The position numbers and the translations under genes are program-made. The notes under the pieces are model-generated. The model was not told the origin of the DNA. It worked only from the letters and a program-made list of their open reading frames with translations, and ran no database searches. Source: Tolypeutes matacus (lineage: Eukaryota > Chordata > Mammalia > Cingulata > Chlamyphoridae). Taken from it: a stretch of DNA of 64,000 nt. Positions 45,651-57,573 of this stretch are shown here, one piece after another. The DNA is taken from positions 35,192,261 through 35,256,260 of the forward strand of contig JAKSZT010053764.1 of NCBI GenBank assembly GCA_026826555.1, in the 5' to 3' direction. Position 1 is the stretch's first letter, and each line of letters opens with the position of its first letter.

Positions 45651-46849
45651 GCAAATAATTATCCATTAAAGATTTCTTTCATTTTTCTTACCTGTAAGAT
45701 TAAAGAGATTAAACTATCTTTAAAATTCCTGCCTTTATAAAATTCTATTGAATTCGAAGATAAATATTTTATGAAAGAAAATCATGGGAATTTCCTGCCC
45801 CTCCAAAAAGAGTATGTCAAAATTCAGCATCCCATTCCAGCCTGACATTTAACAAATCTGCATCTCACTGAACATCACCACTAACAAATTATTCCTCAGA
45901 AAGATGACTTGTTATTCTCTTAAGTAAACTATCAACAATTTGTTAAGATTCCTGCTTTCTCTGGGGCCTTTGACAAGGGGGCAGATAACAGTACAGTACA
46001 TTAATAAATTAGTATCATTGGTTATTACTCTCACAACCAACATTTTAATAGGCCTGAAATTCAGTGGCATTTCATTCAGTCACATTTTCTTTATTAGTAT
46101 TAGAAGTTTCAAAGAGCAATCAACGTCAAGAATCAAAATGTTGAAAGCCAAGAGACCTACAGAAATGTGACTATAGTTTTCTCCTATAGATAATTAGCAA
46201 CTGAAAAAGGGGTTTCCTCTACTGAGATAGTCTGGAAAGTATCACTGAAATGTAGGTGCTTTGAAATAGACATTCTTTGCCAACAGATGTGTTCAAGCTC
46301 CAACAGGAGAATGGGCTGCGTTGCTGTCCCTGTAGTGTTGATGGAACAATACCACTATACAGAGAGCCACCTCCTTATCCCATCTCCTACCTCATACCTC
46401 AATCAACTGTGAAACACTTCTGTACAACATTGTTCTTTCTAGTGCACACAAACTGACCTGCTAAGAGTCAAGCCTACACACCTGTAATCAGTACTCCTCT
46501 GAAACCATGCAAAATTTTAGAAACTGGCTTTACTACAGAACTGATAAACATTAAAGCACAAAGGTAGTGGATTTGACTAAATATAAAGGAATTTCTAACA
46601 GCTACAGCTGTTCACAAACCAAATAGGACACCTTATGGAATAGTCTACTCTACGAATTTGTTCAAGCAGAAGCAGTTGGGCCTATGGTGGAGGGATTCCC
46701 ATTTCAAGTGAGAGGTTCATTTTTTAGGTCTTCCAAACCTTGGAGCTTCTTCTTTTCTCTAGAGTGGAACTTTCTTTGATTTGTCTGATTGCAATGACAA
46801 GGAAAGTTTTAGACACAAAGAGACAGACTGCTCCAAGAAATTCACTTAT
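45651..46849. other. Unassigned intergenic sequence
   Basis: About 1.2 kb with no supported gene or named repeat. Confidence 0.4.
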
Positions 46850-47440
46850 ATTCTTAAATCCAGTGTCTCAGAAATGTACATTTAGCCTGTGATGCTTTCT
46901 TCCTTTTCCTAATGCTGGACTTGAGGCAGGTTAGCATAGGAAAGAAAGACGGCAGCTGGGTCAGAACAAAGGTGTAACCATCACAGCTAAAAGTCCCACC
47001 GAGAACCTGGTCATAAGGTCCCATTTGAAACTGCCAGGCTAAAAAATCCCCAGATAACTTCAAACAGGAAGTTTGAGTCCCTAAAAGCTAATGGATGCAA
47101 CCTGAGTGGTCTATAGTTTAAACCAATAGGAAGGCAGAAAAGCGACCAATCAGGAGAGCAAATAGCTAGGATCCCTCCTTAACATAGGAGAAGGGGGGCA
47201 GGGTGGAGGAAGAAAACAGCCTTAATAAAGCCTACCCTGGGGCCCTAGCACTGTCTCTCCCTTGAGCTTGCCCCCATCCCTGTCTTGGGTGTGTACTTTC
47301 TCTTTCTTTCCTTTTACAATAAACTCTTTACTTGATTGCTTAACATATGGTACATCCTTAAATTCTTTTCTGTGACATGGCCAAGAACCTGTAAACCCAA
47401 CACCAGCAGTAGACTCGAGTGGTCTGAGCATTCCTGAGAC
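46850..47440 (+). mobile_element. Probable ERV1-type solo LTR
   Basis: Layout of a gammaretrovirus-like LTR: two CCAAT motifs (in 'taaaccaatagg' near 47120 and 'cgaccaatcagg' near 47145), a TATA-like AATAAAG at about 47224, a C/T-rich stretch at 47255-47320, and a polyadenylation word 'acaataaactctttacttga' at about 47317. Downstream text continues to about 47400. The ends and target duplication could not be fixed, and no viral genes are present. An alternative is another class of old LTR. Confidence 0.5.
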
Positions 47441-47609
47441 CATGGCTAGTGTTAATGCCTCCAGGACTGGATGGATGATAGGAACATCCTAACCTGTTAA
47501 TCCCAACTTTTACCCAAAAGAAAAAAAGGCATTACATAGTGTTACTAGGGCATAATAAGACCAATTTGGGGCTATTCCTAAACTTTCCTCATAACTGTTT
47601 CTGTCTCCC

Positions 47610-47855
47610 ATTTTGAGGAAGAATGCAAATGAGTAATATTTGTTAAGTAGCAGGTAATGTGCTGATTTGTTTAGTCACAGCTACAACTCTTTGAGGTAGC
47701 TTCAATATGTCCATTTGACAAATGAAAAATCTGAGACCCACAAAGTTTAGATCAAATGCACTAGGTCGCACCATAAGTAACTACTCAAACCAGAATTCAA
47801 ACCTACATTTATATGACCTGAAAATTTAGGCCCATTCCTCTATTACACACATATT
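47610..47855 (-). repeat. MIR SINE, antisense
   Basis: Antisense MIR: 'ctttgaggtagcttcaatat', 'aaatctgagacccacaaagt', 'agaattcaaacctacattta'. Confidence 0.6.
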
Positions 47856-48305
47856 CTGAAGATCTTTGCTCAACTCTATACCAAATGCTTCCAAACCACT
47901 TCACACAAGTAGTCAGCTTTCCTGCCATTAAATCGCTCTAAGCTATGATATATTTAACCTTCCTTGAAAAACATCTTAAATCCCTTAGTGACTGCACCTA
48001 ATGTTTTCACTGAACTTCCATATCAACTGTAGTATGTGCCCTAAAAGTACATAGAATGAAGGCTAAATCTTCTCAGAGACTTAACTCTTATTTTATCCAT
48101 CAATATGCCAATAGCCTATGACTTGGGAGTCTCTTGTGTTCAAAATGTCCCCTCCCCCAGACCTATCTAGAACTTAGCATATAAAAGTGTAATCATATCC
48201 AAGAAACAAAGACCCATGTTTTAAATGAAAATTTGCAGCTTTATTATAAGCATGAAATTATTTTTTCAATAAGCTGTGTAAGAAAGGAATCATTAGAGTT
48301 CAAAG
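47856..48305. other. Unassigned intergenic sequence
   Basis: Nothing supported here. Confidence 0.4.
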
Positions 48306-48309
48306 ACCC

Positions 48310-48570
48310 TGTATTAGTCAACCAAAAGGGTACCAATGCAAAGTACCAGAAATCTGTTGGCTTTTATAAAGGGTATTTATTTGGGTAAAAGCTTACAGTT
48401 ACAAGGCCCTAAAGAGTCCAACTCAAGGTTGCTTTATCACCAAAGTCAGTTGCCACATGTTGAAGCAAGATGGCCACTGATCTCTGCGAGGGTTCAGCCT
48501 TCCCCTCTGGGCTTCCTCTCTCTCTAGGCTGCAGGCTGGAAAAGCATGCAGCTCATTGTCAGTGAGCACC
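48310..48570 (-). mobile_element. 3' part of a xenarthran-family LTR, antisense
   Basis: Begins TGTATTAGTC and is the reverse complement of the 3' half of the LTR at 42327-42978: 'ccagaaatctgttggctttt', 'aaagggtatttatttgggta', 'gccctaaagagtccaactca', 'gttgaagcaagatggcc'. The 5' part is lost or strongly diverged. Confidence 0.8.
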
Positions 48571-49386
48571 TAAACTGCTGAAAACGTGCCCACATCAATC
48601 AGGTCTTGAAGCCAGTGCCCTACAAGAGACCTGGCATCAAATTACACAATTATGAAGCTCAAGATACTGAAGCTCTTCTTGGGAAGAAAAGTATTTTTCA
48701 TCTTTGCTGATTCCATGAAGAGAAGGGATGGAAGAAAACCTGAGAGATGACAATCAGAGGAATTGAAGCAGGGTTTTGGTGCAGTGGGAGTAAAAGCTGA
48801 TGCATTTTTAAAATGGAACGTATGCATAAATTGTGCTAGCATTAAAATGAATGCCTCTTGTTCAGCTAGTATTTCAGGAGCTCCTCTGCGCCGCTTAGGG
48901 AAGCGGTGCCCAGATCAGTCATCTAGCATCAGAGCAGCCAGAGGCTGAACAGACTTCAGAGCAAGACTCACCGTCAGACCAGACTCACGGGTGGTTTTGA
49001 ACATAAGACCTCTGTTCTTATGATGGCTGTAGACTCATGAATGTAACAGAACTAGTGTGGGGAATTGAGAATGAAAGAAAAAAAAAAGGAATGGAGAAAA
49101 AGCAGCATTTGGAGTTAGTATCTTGATGGTGTTCAGAAAAGTTTTTGACATTATCAACTAAGGCATTAGAAAAAAAAAAAAATCAAACGAACATTGATCT
49201 CTATCTCGTGCCATATACAAAAGTTAATATGAGAAACTATGATGCCTTTAGAGGAGACTATTTTGTGAAAATTTTCCTTGGACAGAAAACCAAAAGTACA
49301 AACCATAAAATGCACAAACCACAGACTTGAAATGACATGTATTCTCTCTAGTGCAGTATCCAACTCAATGTTCAACACCTTCTACA
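48571..49386. other. Unassigned intergenic sequence
   Basis: No gene. A short GC hairpin (GCGCCGCTT/AAGCGGTGC) lies at about 48888-48908; A runs lie at 49080 and 49170. Confidence 0.4.
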
Positions 49387-49411
49387 CATACACACACACA
49401 CACACACACAG
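49387..49411. repeat. (CA)n microsatellite
   Basis: About eleven CA units in a row. Confidence 0.95.
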
Positions 49412-49984
49412 ATCTCTCCCTTCTCTCATTCCTATTGCAATTAGGATTTGAATTCATTTAAAATTATCACATGGTGTTATATTTATTGTATACAGCTATT
49501 TGCTGCCAGCATTAAACTGGTAAATGTTTAATGTTTAATGACTGGCTCCCTAGGGGGAAAAAGCCCTGATATGTAACGTGCCAATTTCTGTGGTGTCACT
49601 ACTCCACTATGCTCTATTTTAAGCTATCAGCATAAGTTACTGAACACGAGTTGGGATGAGAGCCACACAACTGGCTTTTGTGAGCCAGGACAAGCTGGTT
49701 TCAGCACACCCCTGGCTGCCTCTTCCCATTGAGTCTATAAGCAATTTTTTACAGTATAACTGAATTTACCATGGTGTCTCAGGTTCTTTATTTGGTAAAG
49801 ATGGGTAAACTTATTCAAAAGAGCAACTTTTTTCAAGAAGAATTAATTTTAAATCTCTGTTTAATATTTAGGAAATTAGAGTAGGCATTTGCAGAGTGAA
49901 TCTCATATTCTCTTCTTCTAGAAATAGCCTCAGTTTTCTGTTTGGGATCCACCACTTCCTCATTTTCAATCCACAGGTGCCTCC
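49412..49984. other. Unassigned intergenic sequence
   Basis: AT-rich; no supported feature. Confidence 0.4.
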
Positions 49985-50410
49985 TGTCAAACTCCTGGCC
50001 CAGCTTAAGAGTGGATCATGTGACCAAGACCTACCCCATCAGCACATCATATCCTCTAGCCACAGTTCAGGGATGGCCTCTGATCTAAAGACAACTTATA
50101 AGATTTGTGAGACCTTGCTTCAAAAGGTTCAGGCATAATTGGACACTTGTTCCTAGGGCCTTGAGCCTGAGAGAGAGTATAACATCTGGAGCCGCCAGCA
50201 TCTCTGTTTGCCACCACATGGAACCTTGTGCATTATGCAAATCCAGTAGAGAGAGAAAAACTAACTTATGATGACAATGTTTCAGCCTTCGAATTTGGAA
50301 GTGCCAGAAGCAAAACTTCAGCCTTGTATTACATGAGCCAAAAATGTTCCTTTTTTCTTAAGCCAATCTGTGTTAGGTTTTCTCTAATATTCAGCTAAAC
50401 AATTTTGAAC
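49985..50410 (+). repeat. Old LTR-like mammalian repeat
   Basis: Phrases in the order seen in an old LTR-like family: 'ttgccaccacatggaacctt', 'ccttgtattacatgagccaa', 'ccttttttcttaagccaatc', ending 'aattttgaactgatac'. The family is not named. Confidence 0.45.
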
Positions 50411-50501
50411 TGATACAAAAACATACCCTAATTAATAAGCTCTCCATATTATTAACACATCTAGAAATATTAGCAAAACTATAGCATGATAATACTTATT
50501 C

Positions 50502-51238
50502 TAAAAGCAATCAGTCTGCGAATATTCTCACTGTCCTGATTCTGTGATAATCAGGGTGGGCTAAACATTCGCTATATTAGAAACCATGCATGTGTCCCCA
50601 GACCTCGTTTTCCTCCCTAGGTCTGGTTTTTAGAATGCTGGTGATAAACTAAGCCTGATTTATTATATGTCCATCCTGTATGGGAAAAGACTGTAACTCT
50701 AGGTATCTCTGGTCAACCTTAAGAGATATAGCAGGGGGCTATATCTGGTTGGCATCCATCTCCCATATGGAGGGACCTGGGTTCGATCCCCGGGACCTCC
50801 TGGTAAAAATTTAAAAAAATATATAGAAGGTGCGTGGGCCGCCAGGCCTTGTGCGCGGGCGCACCACCAGTTCCCGCGAGCCACACAGCAAGATGATGAC
50901 ATAATAGGAGAGTGACACAAGGGAGAGGCAAGATGAGACGCACCGAAAAACCAGCAACTAAGGTTGCGCGGGCAGGATGCCTCTCTCCTACATCAGAGAT
51001 TCCAAGGATTGAATCCCAGTGAAGACAGGAGGAGAAGGATGAGAAGAGAGGGCAGAAAATGGACACAGAGTTGCCCAGCGAATGGACACAGAAAAAGCAA
51101 AAACGGGGGGGGGGGAGGGGGAAGGGGTGTAAAAATGGATAAAAGTAAATAAATAAATAAATCCTTAAAAAAAAATAAAAAAAATAAAAAAAATAAAAAA
51201 TAAAAAAAATAATAAAAAAAATAAAAGCAATCAGTCTG
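50502..51238 (+). mobile_element. DAS-type SINE with extra 5' sequence, one 17-bp TSD
   Basis: The perfect duplication TAAAAGCAATCAGTCTG occurs at 50502-50518 and 51222-51238. Inside it, 50519-50729 is not SINE-like. A DAS-type SINE occupies about 50730-51221: a tRNA-like head with B box GGGTTCGATCCCC, a long GC-rich body, the phrase 'atggacacagaaaaagcaaa', a G-rich stretch (51104-51127) and an A-rich tail with AAATAA repeats. DAS SINEs are Pol III transcripts moved by LINE-1 and are typical of armadillos. Confidence 0.85.
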
Positions 51239-51299
51239 GCAACTTCTTATAAATATAAACATATACTTATGATATGTTTTAACTATTGTAGGCAAATAA

Positions 51300-51727
51300 T
51301 GAATACCCCCACCAAAGATGTCCATGTCCTAACTCCAGAAGCTATGAATATGTTTCCTTACATGGCAAAGAGGACTTTGAAGATGTGATTAAATTAAGGA
51401 GAGAATATCATGGATTGTCTGAGTGAACCTAAGGTAATCCTAAAGGTTCTTGTAAGAGGCAGGTGGGAGGGCCAGAGCAAGGAAAGAAGATGTGAACGTG
51501 GAAGCAAAGGTTCACGTGTGGCAGGACCATGAATCAAAAAATGTAAAGTCTGTAGAAGCTGGAAAAGGCAAGGAAACAAATTCTCCCCTAGAGTCTCCAG
51601 AAAGAATGTAGCCTTGCCAACATATTTTAGACTTCTGACCTCCAGAACTGTAAGAGAATAAATTCCTGTTGTCTTAAGCAACTACATTTGTGCTAATTTG
51701 TTATAGCAGCAATAGGAAACGGATAAC
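51300..51727 (+). mobile_element. MLT1-type MaLR LTR
   Basis: Classic MLT1 order: 'tccatgtcctaactccagaa', 'ggactttgaagatgtgatta', 'gacttctgacctccagaact', 'gtaagagaataaattcctgt', 'gtgctaatttgttatagcag'. The 3' end abuts an L1 fragment. Confidence 0.8.
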
Positions 51728-52262
51728 CTAGCAGTCCCACTCCCAGATATTTACCCAAGTGAAATGAAGATTTATATTAACACAAAAACTTGTATGCAAA
51801 TATTTAGAGCAGCTTTACTCATAATTGCCAAAAACTGGAAACAACCTAAATGTTCTTCAACTGGTGAATGGATAAACAAATAGGATGTATTATTCCATTG
51901 GGCAAAATACTACTCAGCAAGAAAACAAAACAAGAATGAATTAATGGTGTATACAAAAAAAAATGGATGAATTTCAAATGCATTGTAAGTGAAAAAAATA
52001 GATTCAAAATGCTACCTATGGTATAATTCTATTCATATGACATTACGGAAAAAGAAAAAGTGTAGAAAAGAGGACAGATCAGTGATTGCCAGGGATTGGG
52101 GGTGGGGAAGAGGATGGCCATCAAGGGATAGCACAAGGGAATTTGGGGATGAAGGAATTGTTCTGAATCTAGGTTATGCTTGCAATTTCATAACCTCATC
52201 ATTTGTCAAATCTCTGGAACTGTATACCAAAAAGAATGAATTTTATTGTACATAAATTAGAA
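51728..52262 (+). mobile_element. LINE-1 3' fragment
   Basis: ORF2 end and 3' UTR text: 'agcagctttactcataattg', 'caactggtgaatggataaac', 'gacagatcagtgattgccag', 'aggaattgttctgaatctag', 'ggaactgtataccaaaaaga'. Older than the xenarthran copies. Confidence 0.75.
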
Positions 52263-54165
52263 GTAAATGACTGGAAGGTAAAAAGAAAAAAAACTTTTTA
52301 TATTTGTGAACAAGTTTGAGATGCTGACATGGAAAGTTTGGCCTATGGGGGTTGCTTTTCTTAATTTAATCTCAATCACACTCAGTGAAGTTTCCATATC
52401 CAACTCCTTTCTTTCTCTAACCATCATTTCTCAAATAACTAAAGATTGATATAAAAAAAGTCTGCTGACCTTAAAATCCAGAGAGTCAAGAGGAAAGGCC
52501 CAGAAGGAGCCAATATCTCTAGAACCTCAGCCAATAATAGCTCACTATTGCTTTAAAATCACAATGCTTAACCAAACTTTGACCCTAAGATGTTGTCTAA
52601 GTTTTCATCCCTGTTATTCTCTTATTAATTTTTTAAAAGCAGACATTTCCAGAGATACATTGGGCTTAAAGTCCCCAAAAAAACTTCTTTTTCAGCTTTA
52701 AGTTTTCACATCTTTAACCCTAACTGCATCACCAGAGAAAAACACCAGGTCCATCTTTAGAAATCCAATGTGCTATCCATTTTACAATGGGACCACTTTA
52801 GTTCTATCTTTAAAAGGAGAAATACAGAGAAAAGAAGTGTAGTCTGATAATAGTGGATACAGTAGGGAGTGGGAAGGAAGGGGAGGAGATGGCATATGTC
52901 TAGGAAAAGAAGATACATGCATAGGATATTAGTGGGTGACCTCAGGCACAGGGAGGGCAGACTCTTACTTCTTCATTACCCAACTCCTATTCTGCATCTC
53001 CTATTCTGTAAGAGTACAGCACCTCATTTGCTTCACAGTACAGAGTCACAACTAGAAAAAACAGAGGAAGGAAACAGTGAGAAAAGAGCCATTCTTCCAG
53101 GATTCTCAAAAATGGAGCTCAGCATTTGTACAACACCTTAATGGTTATAGAAGGAGACATCCCAGACCTAATGTTTTTTCATGAGTTCCTTGTTTCTATT
53201 CCTTGGAAATGTTTCTGCATTACTCATGCAACAAGCCAAAGAAATAAAGGCACTACCTATCTTTACTCTAATACCATGTGATAAAGAATCTAAAGTATAT
53301 CAGATCCTTAGAGAATCCCAAGGTGCCCTAGGATTGATCTAAATTGGAGCCAAATCAAGGTAAAAGAGAGTTAGGGTTATACCTCTAACTTTTCACTAAT
53401 TCTTGGCTCACAAACCCAAAATAGAGCTCCCTGCTCTAAACAGATTATCTTGCAATCCTCAAACAGAACTCACTTTCCAATTTCTATAAACACAGTATTA
53501 CTTCCTCTCCTTCCCTAGACTATTAGCCCCTGTTCTTTCCCTCTGGGGAAGCAAGCAAAGAAACACATCTCTTCCAGGACACCTTTGCTAATTAATACCA
53601 CCAGTGGTATTTACTCAAACCCTACACAGTTTTATAGCAATATCACCTCATTTTTATGATGATCCAGGAAACTGTAGGTCATGTAACTGAAATTTCTAAA
53701 TTAATTCTTTCATTAAACAATTAGTAAAATGCCTTCTGTGCTGGGAACAAAGAAACCTAAAAGAAGGTGCAAACTATTGTGAAACTTACTCTTTTAAGAA
53801 GAAAAAAAAAAGAATATTATTTTAACTGTTTGAGAAAAAAATCTTTCCAAACTACAGTATACTTATACAAAATGTAATTTAATTTTTTTCTACAAACAAG
53901 ATCATCATGAGGAATACCAATTATTAATTGTATGGTAATATAGATTACCTCTGATTGCTCACTTCTTTATTTTCATAGAAACAATATTGGAAAGCAGAGA
54001 AAAGATAGAATTCAGAGTGGGACAGACTTGAGTGGCATTATGGAACTGCCACTTTATCTTTATACCACATGGCTCTAGAATGTTTTTACAATGAGCTTTA
54101 GTGCCTATTTTTAAATAATTTTCTGTTTCCTCTTTTACTGCTGTAATATCAGCTGCCTGTTTGTG
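52263..54165. other. Unassigned intergenic sequence
   Basis: About 1.9 kb without a supported gene. A 90-codon plus-strand ORF (52869-53141) shows no motif. A faint L2-like stretch may exist at 53480-53660. Confidence 0.4.
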
Positions 54166-54169
54166 TGTT

Positions 54170-54640
54170 GCTTTATAAGTGCTTATGGTAGATTATATTC
54201 CTGGTCCCAAGTCTTCACTGGAGGATATACATACATATCCTTGTCAGGACCTCATGGTGAAGGAAGAGTATTTCCCAGCCTTTTGATTTTCAGTGTGGCC
54301 ACATGCTTTGATTTGGCCGATGGGATATCAGCAGATGTGTTGCAAGCAGGGTTTAAAATGTGCTTGGGCAACTTGATGTGCTCACCTACGCTCCAGACTT
54401 TGCCATGAGAAGAAGACTCAGGTAACCACTATTCAAAGGAGGGTAAGAAAAACAAGGAATAGAGCTTTATCCAACCTGCAGCTTGAAGCAAAGTCCAGTC
54501 AAGATCAGCTGTGCCCTGACCAATGTGCAGGTGCATGAGTGAGAAACAAATGCTTATTTTCAGAAGTCATTGGATTTGGGATTGGTGTACAACTTTATTG
54601 TGACTGTAGCTAACTAATATCATGTCACATCTTTAGGTTC
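54170..54640 (+). repeat. Old LTR-like mammalian repeat
   Basis: 'gatttggccgatgggatatc', 'gtgcatgagtgagaaacaaa', 'tgcttattttcagaagtcat' and 'tattgtgactgtagctaact' follow the order of an old mammalian LTR-like family. It resembles the element at 34570. Confidence 0.45.
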
Positions 54641-54847
54641 CATCTCATTGGATTATAAACTCCTCAAGAGCAATAACTTCTCACTACCATCAATATGGCA
54701 GCCTCTATCAGGCTCCTCACACTATCCATACCCTAATGCCACCTTCTTTGCTGATGCATCTAATTGCTGGGAGATTTTAAAATATATTCACATATGTTAG
54801 AACTGTGTGAAGAATAGGAATTAAACAGGTCAGAAGAAAGAGTGAAG

Positions 54848-55172
54848 CAGTGCTATCCAGTAGAACTACAATGTGAGCAAAATACATAATTTAAGTTTTT
54901 CTATTAGCCACTTTTAAAAAGCAAAAAGAAATACTTGGAATTAATTTTTAAATGTTTTATTTAACCCAATATATCCAAAATATTTTCATTTCAACATGTA
55001 ATCAGTAGAAAAGCTTTTATTTGTGATATTTTCCACTTCTTTTTTTTCCCCATACTCAATCTTCAAAGCATAGTGTATATTTTACACTTAGGGCACATCT
55101 CAATTTGGACCAGCCACATTTCAAGTGCATAGTAGCCCTATGTGGCTAGTGGCTACAATATTGGACACATCT
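54848..55172 (+). mobile_element. MER33-like hAT non-autonomous element
   Basis: Starts CAGTGCTATCCAGTAG and ends TATTGGACA, a degraded inverted pair. The internal text ('ttatttaacccaatatatcc', 'atttcaacatgtaatcagta', 'catagtagccctatgtggct') fits a mammal-wide Charlie derivative that I recall as MER33. The name is tentative and the 8-bp duplication is not clear. Confidence 0.7.
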
Positions 55173-55253
55173 GGAGGGTTTCCTTAAGAAGTTAAATGGA
55201 GAAACTTTGGTGCAGAGCTTTTCTAACAACCACTGCAATCACTCAAAGGCCTC

Positions 55254-55278
55254 TTTTTTTTTTTTTTTTTTTTTTTTT
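55254..55278. repeat. Poly(T) tract
   Basis: About 25 T in a row. It could be the tail of a minus-strand retroinsertion, but no target duplication was found. Confidence 0.85.
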
Positions 55279-55539
55279 AGCCTTATTTTTGGATCATTGA
55301 CTGACCTCCCTAAGAATACAAAATCAGAACACTTTGGTTTGCACTTGACATGCATTTTGTGCTCTAACCTCAAACTGGAATTCATCTATTATTTTATCCA
55401 CATTTTACTTTTTCACTAATTTTTTAGCTTTCCCCAAAACAAATTATCATATTATGGGAGTCTTTATGAGCTATTATCAACACTTTTTGAAATGAGAGGA
55501 GATGTCACTAACAAATAGTTACTTCCTGTGCACTTCTCT

Positions 55540-55740
55540 TAATGCTTTGCTGATATTATTCCTTCCATCTAATATATATTCTCTCCCCTTTCCCATCCAC
55601 CCCAATAGCCCACATCCTCCAGGCCTTCAGTTAAATGCCAACTCAATTTTAGAGTCTTTTTAGCTTCTACTTATCCCATTTCCCTCTTCAGAATTGTTTC
55701 TGTGTATCTCAATTAGATACTGGGGAAGTATCTAATTCCT
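55540..55740 (+). repeat. L2 LINE fragment
   Basis: L2-like order: 'cacatcctccaggccttcag', 'ttaaatgccaactcaatttt'. Diverged. Confidence 0.45.
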
Positions 55741-55919
55741 CAGTTTCTTTTGTTTTCAAATAGCCTGATATGACCTCTCAAGCACTGAATTCTTAAGGCA
55801 AATGGAGGCTCAATAATATTTGTGGAATAACAGCTCAAATGACACTTGCTATACTGTTCCTAGTGAGAAAGTCCATGAGCATTGTGGTCTTATGTCTCAC
55901 CTTGGCTCTGCAATAGTGC

Positions 55920-56310
55920 CCATTTATTTAATCAAACTCTAATCTAGGTGTTGCTGTGAAGGTACTTTAGAGATGTGGTTAATATCTACAATCAGTTGAC
56001 TTCAAGTAAAGGACCTTCAATAATGTGGGTGGGCCTCATCCAATCAGTTGAAGGCCTTAAGAGCAAACCTGGAGTTTCCCAGGGAAGAAATTCTACCTCA
56101 AGACTCTGCAGCATAAAATCCTACCTGAGTTTCTAGCTTGTCAGCCTGCCCTATAGATTTTAGACTTGCCAGCCCTCACAATTGCATGAGCCCTTAAGCC
56201 AGTTCCTTAATTTTAATTCCTTAATTTAGATTAGATTAGATTAAATAGATACATAGATATATAGACCTCCTATTGACTCTGTTTTCTCTGGAGAACTCTG
56301 ACTGATACAG
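55920..56310 (+). mobile_element. ERVL-type LTR (MLT2-like)
   Basis: Order: 'aggtgttgctgtgaaggtac', 'ggtgggcctcatccaatcag', 'ttgaaggccttaagagcaaa', 'agattttagacttgccagcc', an AT-rich ATTAGATTAG stretch, and the end 'tttctctggagaactctgac' with 'tgatacag'. MLT2 is the family I would expect; the name is tentative. Confidence 0.65.
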
Positions 56311-57121
56311 GCATCATCTAGTTGTTTTCCCACCATGAGAAACTCTGAATTCAGCTCAAATCATTGTCAGTAAAAGATCACATGCGCCACTTTCTGTGGC
56401 CCAAGAATGCTCCTGTGCGTGACACATTCTCATTCCTAGACCACACTCACACAGTCATGAGAGTACAAACGGGAGCCAGGCTCAGATGGCTGCAAAATAA
56501 AAATGATTTTTAATATTCCATTTTGGTTTAATTTGGGGATCTTGAAAATCTTATTTATTTCAGATTATTTTTAATCTTTTGGCTCAAAGATTAATATATA
56601 TTTTTATTTCTCCTTTCTTTCCTTGATTTTGCTTTCCCTCACCAACCTGCACAGGTTAAACCATTAATTAGAGAATAAAAGCATGTGTAAATTATTTTTA
56701 ATATGGTTCCAACCAGACTATCTTCATAATAAAATTCATTTTGTTAATGAATTTAAAGTAATGTCAATAATGGTTCTTCTTTTGAAACTGATAGCACTAT
56801 TGGAATTAAAATGAATTCCTATTTTTCACCCAGGAGAAAATTAATTTTTGATAATGATTTTACAGTTCCCCCAGATTTAGCATAGATCTATGAATAATTC
56901 TTAACAACCAGTTTCTCTGTAGAACATAATCTTATAGCATTATGGTAAGATTGTAGGATGTGCCATGGTAATTTTGTAGGATGAACATCTACAGTATAAG
57001 ATAGCCATTCCCAATGCTCATAAAATAAAAATTATTTGAGTTGAACCAAAAAAAAAACCCATCAGAATGGATCTATCAGAAATCATCCAGCAGATCCACA
57101 AAACCTCAAAGAGTGAATAAC
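56311..57121. other. Unassigned, AT-rich non-repetitive sequence
   Basis: 56640-56960 is rich in TTAAT/ATTA words and has no repeat signature. A stretch of A lies at 57048-57056. No gene. Confidence 0.4.
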
Positions 57122-57511
57122 AAAGTAAATGAGGGGAAGCAAATGTGGCTCAAGGAGTTGGGTGCATGCCTACCAGATGGGAAGTCCTGGGCTCGGTTCC
57201 CAGTGTCTCCTAAAGAAGACAAGCAAGACAGCGAGCTAATGCAAGGGGCTGGCACAGTGAGCTGATGCAACAAGCTGACGCAACAAAGAGACACAATGAG
57301 GAAACACAATGAGAGATACAAGCAGGCAGCAGAGATGGCTCAAGCGATTGGGGAACTCCCTCCCACGTGGGAGGTCCCAGGTTCAGTTCCTGGTGCCCCT
57401 AAAAAAAAAAAAAAGACGAGCACACAAAGAACAGACACAGCAAGTGCAAACAATGCGGGGGCGGGGGCGGATAAATAAATAAATTAATTAAAGGAAGAAA
57501 GTAAATGAGGG
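57122..57511 (+). mobile_element. Dimeric DAS-type SINE with 14-bp TSD
   Basis: Element 57136-57497 lies between exact copies of AAAGTAAATGAGGG (57122-57135 and 57498-57511). Two tRNA-like heads follow each other in the same direction: the first near 57140-57212 ('gtggctcaaggagttgggtg' to 'ggctcggttcccagtgtctc'), the second near 57332-57400 ('gatggctcaagcgattgggg' to 'aggttcagttcctggtgccc'). Each is followed by a DAS-like body. A G-rich spot (57456-57470) and an AAATAA tail close it. Confidence 0.88.
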
Positions 57512-57546
57512 TGTCAGGACCTTTTTTGCTCTTTGCCATTTATTCT

Positions 57547-57573
57547 TTGTTGTTGTTGTTGTTGTTGTTGTTG
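57547..57573. repeat. (TTG)n microsatellite
   Basis: About nine TTG units. Confidence 0.95.

Noticed and set aside
46850..47440. Endogenous provirus with gag/pol genes
   Set aside because: Only LTR-like signals are present; the flanks hold no retroviral coding motifs.
50993..51325. 110-codon minus-strand hydrophobic ORF
   Set aside because: Reads through the G-rich and A-rich tail of the DAS SINE in reverse.
55254..55278. Poly(T) as tail of a minus-strand retrogene
   Set aside because: No target duplication or recognisable source sequence was found next to it.
49387..57573. Regular repeats considered as a CRISPR array
   Set aside because: Only simple dinucleotide and trinucleotide runs; no repeat-spacer pattern, and the genome is mammalian.
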